DNA of 18,181 nucleotides from Verrucomicrobia bacterium UBA4286 (GTDB lineage: Bacteria > Verrucomicrobiota > Kiritimatiellia > RFP12 > UBA1067), in the NCBI GenBank assembly GCA_002395905.1, contig DGVK01000132.1, positions 1 to 18,181 on the forward strand. Reading direction: 5' to 3'. Within the stretch, counting starts at the first letter, position 1. Each line of letters opens with the position of its first letter. The position numbers and the translations under genes were made by a program. Shown one piece after another: positions 1 through 6,033 of the stretch. A model generated the notes under the pieces. The model did not search any database, was not told the DNA's origin, and worked only from the letters and a program-made list of their open reading frames with translations.

Positions 1-443
1 ACGAGCGCGCGGGCGAGCGCGACGCGCTGCATCTCGCCGCCCGAAAGCTCCGCGGGCAGATGGTGCATGCGGTCTGCGAGGCCGACCTTCGCGACAAGCT
101 CCTCGGCGCGGCGGCGCGACGCGCCGGGCAGAAGCGCGCGGCCCTTGAAGCGCTTTGCCATCGTCGGCAGAAACACGTTCTCGAGAACCGTCAGCTCGGG
201 CATGAGATGGTAGCTCTGGAAGACGAAGCCGATGTTTCCGGGGCGCGTGACAGTTCCTGAGGTGGGCTTTTCGAGTCCGCCAAGGATGTTGAGCAGAGTC
301 GACTTCCCCGCGCCCGACCGCCCGATTATCGCGACTTTCTCGCCGGGCTTGACCGACAGGTTCACGCCGCGCAGAACCTCGATCGGCTTCTGCCCGGGCA
401 CGCGGAAGCGCTTGCATATATCTATTGTACCGAGCGCTATCAT
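1..443 (-). CDS. lolD: LolD-like ABC transporter ATP-binding protein (3' end beyond window)
   Basis: ATPase subunit of a lipoprotein-releasing ABC transporter; it would power extraction of lipoproteins from the outer leaflet of the inner membrane. The 147 residues visible carry the Walker A motif GRSGAGKS (41-48), the Q-loop glutamine in GFVFQS (Q76) and the ABC signature LSGGE (133-137) followed by MQRVALARAL. Walker B and the switch histidine lie outside the window. The ATG (443-441) overlaps the TGA of the upstream permease as ATGA, so the two are probably translationally coupled. Family assignment rests on this pairing with a LolC/E permease and on LolD-like features (GGLEKPTSG, GFVFQ, HLMPELTVLENV). 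One oddity is that the stretch from Walker A to the Q-loop is only about 28 residues, roughly 17 shorter than in E. coli LolD as I recall it. The related MacB-type ATPases are the main alternative. Confidence 0.85.
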   Translation of the reverse strand, partial: MIALGTIDICKRFRVPGQKPIEVLRGVNLSVKPGEKVAIIGRSGAGKSTLLNILGGLEKPTSGTVTRPGNIGFVFQSYHLMPELTVLENVFLPTMAKRFKGRALLPGASRRRAEELVAKVGLADRMHHLPAELSGGEMQRVALARAL

Positions 444-1666
444 GAGTTGAGGGCCTTTACCGGATCCTTTGAAGCAGCGGCGAGCGCCGGCACGAACGAC
501 GCGGCCAGGCCGAAGACGAAGACGAGCGCGCTCGTCCAGAAGATGTCCGAGACGATAAGCCGGTGGGGGATTCCCTCAAGGCCGTATACCGAGGCCGGGA
601 ATACATCGAGCCCCATCCGCGCCAGCCACTCCACTATGTGCTGCAGATTGGCGAGAACGGCCCAGCTCGCGAGAAGGCCGAGCACGACGCCCGCCGCACA
701 CTGGATCATGCCGTGGACCATGAACACCGACATGATCTGCCTCTTTGTGAAACCGAGCGCCTTGAGAAGACCGATTTCGGGAGTCTTCTGGACCGCAAGA
801 ACGAGAAGAGTGTTCATTACGCAGAACACGGCGACGAGCGAAATGAGCATAAGCAGCAGCGCCATCATGTTCTTCTCCACGGCGAGCGCGTTGAATATCT
901 CGCGGTCGGCCTCGCGCCAGCTTATCTGCCGCAGTCCGGGGGCGGCCGCCGCTATCGCAGACTCCACCGCGCCGAACTTACGAGGGTCGGTCGGGCAGTC
1001 GGTCTTCACGTGCACGGCAAACACGCCGTGCTCAAGCCCCATGATGTCGCGGACGTTGTTGAGCGACGCTATCGCATAGCCCGAGTCGTACTGGTGCTGG
1101 CCGGAGGAGAATATCCCGGCGACCTTCCACTTGAGAGGAAGGAACACTTCATCCTGCGACACCATCGTCTTCGGGGAGTAGACGACGACCTCGTCGCCCA
1201 CCCGCACGCCGAGCTGACGCGCCGCATTGACGCCGAGCACGAGCGAGTCGCCGTCGAGCGAATACGTCCCGGCGACAGGCGCGCCCACCTTGTAGGCGCG
1301 CACGAATTCGTCGCCGTCCACGCCTATGAGCACCGGCGCGAGCACACGTCCCCTGCTCGAAAGCAGGACGCGCGTGTCGATCTCGGGCGTGACACACGTC
1401 ACGCCCGGGATGGCGCCTATCTTCTTCGCCAGGGCGTCTTCACCAGTGAGAACCGTCCCTGCATACGGCACGAGCGAGACGTGGGGCTTGAAGTCGAGAA
1501 TCTTCTCCTCCCAGATGTCGCCGAAACCGGTCATGACGCTTCGGACGATTATCACGACCGCGACGCCAAGCATCACGCCGAGAACCGAGACGCAAGTAAT
1601 GACCGAAGCGACGGATCGCTTCGGCCGCAGGTATTTGAGTGCAAGAAAGAGAGGGAAGTTCGTCAT
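440..1666 (-). CDS. lolC: LolC/LolE-family lipoprotein-releasing ABC transporter permease
   Basis: Inner-membrane permease of a lipoprotein-releasing ABC transporter, 408 residues, which is the usual length for the LolC/E family. The N-terminus (PLFLALKYLRPKR, 5-17) is a hallmark of the family. One transmembrane helix follows (about 20-45), then a large periplasmic domain (about 46-265) and three helices (about 266-292, 312-340, 375-397). The cytoplasmic loop EIGLLKALGFTKRQI (297-311) matches the coupling helix that contacts LolD, and the C-terminus DPVKAL is typical. Its start codon shares one base with the stop of the upstream toroid gene (TGATG, 1668-1664) and no separate ribosome-binding site is needed. 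Only one permease gene is visible before lolD, so a homodimeric transporter is likely unless a second permease lies outside the window. It could be called LolC, LolE or LolF; the sequence alone does not decide. Confidence 0.88.
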   Translation of the reverse strand: MTNFPLFLALKYLRPKRSVASVITCVSVLGVMLGVAVVIIVRSVMTGFGDIWEEKILDFKPHVSLVPYAGTVLTGEDALAKKIGAIPGVTCVTPEIDTRVLLSSRGRVLAPVLIGVDGDEFVRAYKVGAPVAGTYSLDGDSLVLGVNAARQLGVRVGDEVVVYSPKTMVSQDEVFLPLKWKVAGIFSSGQHQYDSGYAIASLNNVRDIMGLEHGVFAVHVKTDCPTDPRKFGAVESAIAAAAPGLRQISWREADREIFNALAVEKNMMALLLMLISLVAVFCVMNTLLVLAVQKTPEIGLLKALGFTKRQIMSVFMVHGMIQCAAGVVLGLLASWAVLANLQHIVEWLARMGLDVFPASVYGLEGIPHRLIVSDIFWTSALVFVFGLAASFVPALAAASKDPVKALNS

Positions 1667-3381
1667 CAGATGTCGACTTCCACATCAACCTCGCTTACGC
1701 CCTTGGTCGCGGGCTCGGGCTCGACCTCGGTCGCCTTGGTCTGCGTAGTGGGCAGGTAGCGGTAGTACACCATGAGCTGCAGAGCCGCAAGGCACGAATC
1801 CATCACGGGACGCGTGGTGAAACTGTCCTTGTTCTCGAAATAACCCTGCGCATGCTCCTTGCCGTCCGGCCCCTTTACCTTTTCGGTGAGGGTCTTGATG
1901 CTGGAAGGGTAGAGCTTCTTCATGGCTTCGTTCCACGTCTGCCATATCTTCTGGTCGGACGTGATCGCACCCTGCCTCATGCCCGCCTGGTACTTGCACT
2001 GCGCCGCGTAGTAGCTGTAGTACTGCGGGCAGGCGCAGTCCTTGGGCGTAGCGGTGTTCATACCCTCCGCGTCGAACGACGGGCGCCAGTCCTTCATGTA
2101 CTCAAGCGCCTGACGAACCTCAGGCTGGTCGGCGAAGCCCAGGAGCTGCATCGCGAGACACCCCGTGGCGGTGAGCCCGCGATGGTAGCGCGCGTTGGCG
2201 CAATATGTGAAGCTGCCCTTGTCGAAGCTGCGCGTCTTGAGGCACTTGATGGCCTTCTTGATGCACTCGTCGAGTCCCTTCGGGTGCATGCCGGCCATCT
2301 TGCCGGCCTTCAGCGCCTGAAGAGCCCAGCCCGCATACGAAAGGTCGTCGCGCGTGGAGGCCTTGTTCATCTTGTAGTCCCAGCCGCCCGTCGGGGACTG
2401 GCTGTCGACTATACGCTGAAGCGCCTTCATCGCGGCGGTCTTGGTATTGGGGTTTTTCGTCATGCCGTACGTCTCGCAGAGAGCGTAGGTGGCGATGAGG
2501 AACGCATATTCGTTGCCGTCCACCCCCTTGAACCGCACAGTCCCCGAATTGTCGACATACTGCGAGTCGATGAGGTACTGCATGGCCTTCTGGACCGTTT
2601 CGCCGAAGTTCTCGGAGGACGACGGCGTCTCGCCGTGGGCGAGGTACGTAAGAACCGCGAAGCCTGTGTTGGCGAGCGGGCTCTTGGTGCCTGACTTTGT
2701 AGGCCAGCTGCCGTCGGCGCTCTGCGTGGCCTTGAGCCACCACAGAACCTTGAGCACTGTCGCCTCGGTATTGGCGTCGCCATAGCCTCTGCGACCGTCC
2801 GTCATAACCCCGATCATGCCGGGGTTTCGCGAGCCGGCTATCGACGGCATCGTCACCACCGACTTGATGATCGCGACAGAGTCCTGCGCGGCAGGCTTCA
2901 CGGAAACCGGCTCGTTCGAGGGCGCGGGAGTGCTGTCGGCGAAATCGACCTGGTTGATGGTCGGGGTGTCGACCTGGATGTCGATCATCTCGTCCGGCGG
3001 GGTCTCGGGCTCGATCTCGGGCTCGGGTTCCTGCTCATCGGTGAGCTCGTCCTGGTCGGTCTGCGCGCGGGCGACCTCGATCTGCACCACGTCCTTGGAC
3101 TGGCCGGTCACCGCCGTGATGACGATGAGGGCTATCACGCCAAGCGTAGGCAGGAGAACCGCCATAAGCGGCGCGGCGAGGCGCTGGAGATCGACGACCG
3201 CCAGCTTGTATTCGCGCGAGTTCTTAGGCTTGGAGAGGCCGGAGAACATCTCGACGAGGCGCTTGAAAAAGCCCTTCTCCTCGAAACGCTCGGCTATCTC
3301 CTGCCGGTGCTGCTCGAAGATCTCCTCGGGGGTAAGCTCCTCGACGATCTCCTCTACTTCGTTTTCAAGTTCTTCGCTCAT
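1666..3381 (-). CDS. Membrane-anchored squalene-cyclase-like alpha/alpha toroid protein, TonB-like layout
   Basis: A 571-residue protein of unknown function. In order it has a very acidic, probably cytoplasmic N-terminus (1-67), one strong transmembrane helix (about 69-93), a Glu/Pro-rich spacer (111-131), a low-complexity linker to about 200, and a prenyltransferase/squalene-oxidase repeat domain (about 205-545). Two segments fit the QW motif of that fold: TQSADGSW (219-226) and DSQSPTGGW (326-334). Other pieces resemble repeat proteins annotated as terpene cyclases in Planctomycetes: DLSYAGWALQALK (346-358), YYSYYAAQCKYQAG (454-467) and LAALQLMVYYRYLP (531-544). The Asp-rich DXDD catalytic motif of squalene-hopene cyclase is absent, so a cyclase role is unlikely. 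It follows exbB-exbD-exbD where tonB would sit and shares the TonB layout, but no TonB C-terminal domain is visible. The C-terminus ends in a short acidic tail. A purine-rich GGAAAGG lies upstream of the ATG. I infer a motor-driven periplasmic effector. Confidence 0.82.
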   Translation of the reverse strand: MSEELENEVEEIVEELTPEEIFEQHRQEIAERFEEKGFFKRLVEMFSGLSKPKNSREYKLAVVDLQRLAAPLMAVLLPTLGVIALIVITAVTGQSKDVVQIEVARAQTDQDELTDEQEPEPEIEPETPPDEMIDIQVDTPTINQVDFADSTPAPSNEPVSVKPAAQDSVAIIKSVVTMPSIAGSRNPGMIGVMTDGRRGYGDANTEATVLKVLWWLKATQSADGSWPTKSGTKSPLANTGFAVLTYLAHGETPSSSENFGETVQKAMQYLIDSQYVDNSGTVRFKGVDGNEYAFLIATYALCETYGMTKNPNTKTAAMKALQRIVDSQSPTGGWDYKMNKASTRDDLSYAGWALQALKAGKMAGMHPKGLDECIKKAIKCLKTRSFDKGSFTYCANARYHRGLTATGCLAMQLLGFADQPEVRQALEYMKDWRPSFDAEGMNTATPKDCACPQYYSYYAAQCKYQAGMRQGAITSDQKIWQTWNEAMKKLYPSSIKTLTEKVKGPDGKEHAQGYFENKDSFTTRPVMDSCLAALQLMVYYRYLPTTQTKATEVEPEPATKGVSEVDVEVDI

Positions 3382-3403
3382 GTATCCACTGCACCTTTCC
3401 GGC

Positions 3404-3820
3404 CTACATGGTGAATATGCTCACGCTGAACAGCTTGTGCTTGTAGCATATGTCCAGCACATCCACAAGGGCCTTGTGGGGCGAGTTCCCGGCGCATCGC
3501 ACGATGATCGGCGTCTTCGTGGAAGTGCGGGCGACGTCCCTGAGGTTGGCGTCAAGTTCCTTGCGCGTGATTTCGCGGCTGTTGTACACGAGAACGCCGT
3601 TGGCGCTTCGGTCGCCGCTCGCGCCGATGGCAATAGTGACCGTCGTGTCGGACTCGGAAGACTCCGACTTGCCGGTCGCCGGCGCGGGGCGGTTCGCGTT
3701 GAGCTGGGAGAACAGGTCCTCCTGCTTGATCGTGACCACGAAGAAGATGATGAGTTCGAACACGACGTCGATCATCGGCGTCATGTCGAGCGCGGGGTTT
3801 TCCTGCGGTTTGCGTGCCAT
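3404..3820 (-). CDS. exbD: ExbD/TolR-family proton-channel subunit (second copy)
   Basis: Stator subunit of an ExbB/ExbD-type motor, 138 residues, close to the family norm. One transmembrane helix (about 17-32) carries the conserved aspartate in the context TPMIDVVFELIIFFVV (D18), equivalent to the proton-carrying Asp of ExbD/TolR. A periplasmic domain of about 105 residues follows. The gene starts 4 nt after the stop of the first exbD, with a GGAAGGCGAGG stretch overlapping that gene's end as the ribosome-binding site. Residues 6-29 are encoded by DNA identical to the other exbD, whereas the periplasmic domains are quite different, so the two copies probably have distinct periplasmic partners or form a heteromer. 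The toroid gene begins 22 nt downstream. Confidence 0.93.
   Translation of the reverse strand: MARKPQENPALDMTPMIDVVFELIIFFVVTIKQEDLFSQLNANRPAPATGKSESSESDTTVTIAIGASGDRSANGVLVYNSREITRKELDANLRDVARTSTKTPIIVRCAGNSPHKALVDVLDICYKHKLFSVSIFTM
3735..3805 (-). repeat. 71-bp direct repeat, copy in second exbD
   Basis: Exactly identical to 4237-4307. It begins at codon 6 and covers residues 6 to 29, the start of the transmembrane helix including the key aspartate. Confidence 0.95.
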
Positions 3821-3824
3821 CGAT

Positions 3825-4322
3825 CTACCTCGCCTTCCTTACGCGGCTCAGGTGGGGGCGGCCCGGTCTCCCCGGCTTGGAAGTCTTGTCCTCGGCCACA
3901 GCCATGAAGGATATCTTCCAGATGCCGTTTTCCGTGCAGGCGTTCATCACCCTCGCCACAACCTCGTGCTTCACGTCGTAGTCGGCGCGAATGAGAATCG
4001 GGAATTCGCCGATCTTGCGGTATTTCTCCTTGACGCGGCGGCCGATTTCGTCCGGAGTAATCTCGCGGTCGCCCATGGAGATCCGGCCCTTCTTGAGCGG
4101 GCGACCATCCTTGTCGCGGCTCGCGATGTCGATCTGCATGTGCGTCGGCGGCAGGTTCTCCGGCACAAGCACTATTCCGTGCTGTCCGTCCTCGAGCTCG
4201 ATCGTCTCATCCTTCCTCTGGGCCTCTGTGAGGGTCACCACGAAGAAGATGATGAGTTCGAACACGACGTCGATCATCGGCGTCATGTCGAGCGCGGGGT
4301 TTTCCTGTGACTTTCTTGCCAT
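3825..4322 (-). CDS. exbD: ExbD/TolR-family proton-channel subunit (first copy)
   Basis: Stator subunit of an ExbB/ExbD-type motor, 165 residues. The N-terminus is MARKSQENPALDMTPMID, with the conserved transmembrane aspartate at D18 and a single helix to about residue 32. The periplasmic domain is longer than in the second copy and ends in a basic, Pro/Gly/Arg-rich tail (about 148-165: KPGRPGRPHLSRVRKAR) that the second copy lacks. That tail may be unstructured or contact acidic neighbours or the cell wall; this is inference. The gene starts 13 nt after exbB, and GAGGA just after the exbB stop serves as ribosome-binding site. Two tandem exbD genes after one exbB are common in Bacteroidetes-type and PVC-type motors. 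Confidence 0.93.
   Translation of the reverse strand: MARKSQENPALDMTPMIDVVFELIIFFVVTLTEAQRKDETIELEDGQHGIVLVPENLPPTHMQIDIASRDKDGRPLKKGRISMGDREITPDEIGRRVKEKYRKIGEFPILIRADYDVKHEVVARVMNACTENGIWKISFMAVAEDKTSKPGRPGRPHLSRVRKAR
4237..4307 (-). repeat. 71-bp direct repeat, copy in first exbD
   Basis: Exactly identical to 3735-3805. Flanking codons differ at both ends although the protein stays similar at codons 1-5, so the block has sharp edges. Confidence 0.95.
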
Positions 4323-4335
4323 TGGCTGGAATTCC

Positions 4336-5148
4336 TCAGGCTGGCGTTTCCTCTGCGGCGCCTTCGTCGACCGACACGTTGCGGAGCCCGTTGAGAAGCT
4401 CCATCGTGACGGCGGTCATGCGGAGAATGAGGCGGTTGGCCTTGTTTCTCAGCGAGTAGAACACCGTGATCGAGGGAATCGACACGATAAGGCCGCCTGC
4501 GGTGGTCCACAGCGCCTGGCCGATGGAGTTCGCGAGCGCCGAAGCATCGCCCGCGCCGCCGGAAGCGAGCGCCTGGAACGTAAGAATCATGCCCTGCACC
4601 GTGCCGAGAAGTCCGAGCGACGGGCCGAGGTTTCCGCAGACCGAAATCCAGTTGAGGCGCTGCTGAATCTTCTCCTGCTCAAGATCGGAGGCGGCGGTCA
4701 CGGCCTCCTGGATGGCCTCGAAGCCCTCTTCGATGTGCTGGAAGGCAGCCATCACGATGGAGCTCATCGCCGACGGATTCTGCTCGCACGTCTGCATGGC
4801 CTTCACCACGTCGCCCTCGGCCATCGCGGCCTGGACGTTGTCGATAAGCTTCTTGGGCATGAGACGCTCGGGCTTGATGAGGATCGCGCTGTCGATCGAG
4901 AAGTAGATGGCGAGAGCGCCGTCGCCGAACAGGGCGAACCAGAGGATCGTGCCGACGATTCCCGAACCGAAGACGATCTCGTAAAACCCGCCGCCCTTGC
5001 TCTGGGGGGGCTTGGCCGCGTTGTCCGAGACGACGTTGCCCTCGGCGTCGATGAGCTCCTGGCCGAACGAGTTGAGCGCCGCGACAGGCGCGATGCATGA
5101 GCCGACGAGAACCGCGGCTGCCATGAACGACTTTCTGATCTTGTGCAT
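4336..5148 (-). CDS. exbB: ExbB/TolQ/MotA-family proton channel protein
   Basis: Pore-forming subunit of the proton-driven ExbB/ExbD motor, 270 residues. Three hydrophobic segments follow an unusual N-terminal extension: about 57-82, 168-192 and 208-230. The signature lies in the last two: LGPSLGLLGTVQGMILTF (174-191) and IGQALWTTAGGLIVSIP (209-225), with the small and Thr residues that line the channel. A cytoplasmic helical domain spans about 90-165. Residues 1-24 look like a cleavable signal peptide (basic MHKIRK, hydrophobic core, PVAALN), followed by a periplasmic stretch to about 55. AAGGAA lies 8 nt upstream of the ATG. It heads the exbB-exbD-exbD-toroid group, and its partners are the two ExbD proteins encoded directly after it. 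Confidence 0.94.
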   Translation of the reverse strand: MHKIRKSFMAAAVLVGSCIAPVAALNSFGQELIDAEGNVVSDNAAKPPQSKGGGFYEIVFGSGIVGTILWFALFGDGALAIYFSIDSAILIKPERLMPKKLIDNVQAAMAEGDVVKAMQTCEQNPSAMSSIVMAAFQHIEEGFEAIQEAVTAASDLEQEKIQQRLNWISVCGNLGPSLGLLGTVQGMILTFQALASGGAGDASALANSIGQALWTTAGGLIVSIPSITVFYSLRNKANRLILRMTAVTMELLNGLRNVSVDEGAAEETPA

Positions 5149-5207
5149 TGTTGTTTTTCCTTCGGTGTTTGTTTAAGACTTGTGGTTGGATGGAAATTGA
5201 AGAGGGT

Positions 5208-5978
5208 TCAGAGCGACTTGGCCTGCGACCTGAGATGCTCGGCCCTGGCGACCTGCCCGAGCTTGTCGAAGCACTGCGCCGCCTTGAGCATCGCCTCGGC
5301 GCGCTCGCGCGAGCACTCGGGGTCGATATACATGAGCACGACGCGCAGATACCCGTCGCGAAGAGCGGTCTTGAGCGAGTCGGGCGAGTCGTTGCCTGCG
5401 GCCACTATCATGTCGCCGCGCAGATTGAGCGCCGCTGCGGAGGCCTGACGGCTGCCGCTGGAGGCCGCCTTCTTGAGGAGCCCTTCAAGCTGGTTTGTCT
5501 TGCCGAGTTTCAAAAGCGCCTGCCAGTAGGCCGCCGCGAGATCGCCGCTCCACGCGGCCGACTTGTCCTCGTTGATTATCGCCTGGCACGCGTCGAGCGC
5601 CTTCTGGGGCTGGTTCGCGGCGATGTAGGCGAGCGCGAGATAGCGGCCGGCCTGCTTGTCCCAGTTGAGCATGCGGTAGTCGGCTACGATCTTGGCGAGC
5701 GAGGCGATCGCCCCCGCGCCCTGGCCGCCCTCGACCATCGAGACGGCTTTGTCGTATCCGGCGGGCTTGGCGACGTCGATTTTGGTGACGTCCGCCAGGG
5801 GGAACTCCATCTGGAGGTCGGTCTTGCCCTTCTTGTAGGTGAGCGAATACGACTTCGTGCGCGGCTGCCATTTTATGTCGCCGGTCTTGGAGTCGGTCTC
5901 GGTGAAGATCGTCCCCTGTATTGCCATCAGCTCGGTGGCCGCGAGGGCCGCGAGAACCGTAATCATCGTTTTGCGCAT
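5208..5978 (-). CDS. Secreted helical-repeat (TPR-like) protein of unknown function
   Basis: A 256-residue predicted periplasmic protein. The first 18-19 residues form a short signal peptide (MRKTMITVLAALAATELMA). A beta-rich segment follows (about 20-70: GTIFTETDSKTGDIKWQPR, SYSLTYKKGKTDLQMEFP), then alpha-helical repeats of TPR type (about 75-256). Typical TPR-like helix pairs include GRYLALAYIAANQPQKALDA (111-130) and AEAMLKAAQCFDKLGQVARA (227-246). The gene has a strong AAGGAG 8 nt upstream, lies 55 nt after the large TPR gene and 59 nt before exbB, and is probably co-transcribed with both. By analogy with YbgF-type proteins beside Tol motors it could be a periplasmic adaptor; that role is inference. 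No catalytic motif is seen. Confidence 0.82.
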   Translation of the reverse strand: MRKTMITVLAALAATELMAIQGTIFTETDSKTGDIKWQPRTKSYSLTYKKGKTDLQMEFPLADVTKIDVAKPAGYDKAVSMVEGGQGAGAIASLAKIVADYRMLNWDKQAGRYLALAYIAANQPQKALDACQAIINEDKSAAWSGDLAAAYWQALLKLGKTNQLEGLLKKAASSGSRQASAAALNLRGDMIVAAGNDSPDSLKTALRDGYLRVVLMYIDPECSRERAEAMLKAAQCFDKLGQVARAEHLRSQAKSL

Positions 5979-6033
5979 TGTGTTTTCTCCTTGAAATGTG
6001 TTTGAGGTTTCTGTTTCAGTCCCGTCCGTCCGC

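Noticed and set aside
1666-3381. Squalene-hopene cyclase or other terpene cyclase enzyme
   Set aside because: The repeat fold matches, but the DXDD catalytic motif is missing, the domain is short, and the protein is tethered beside an Exb motor.
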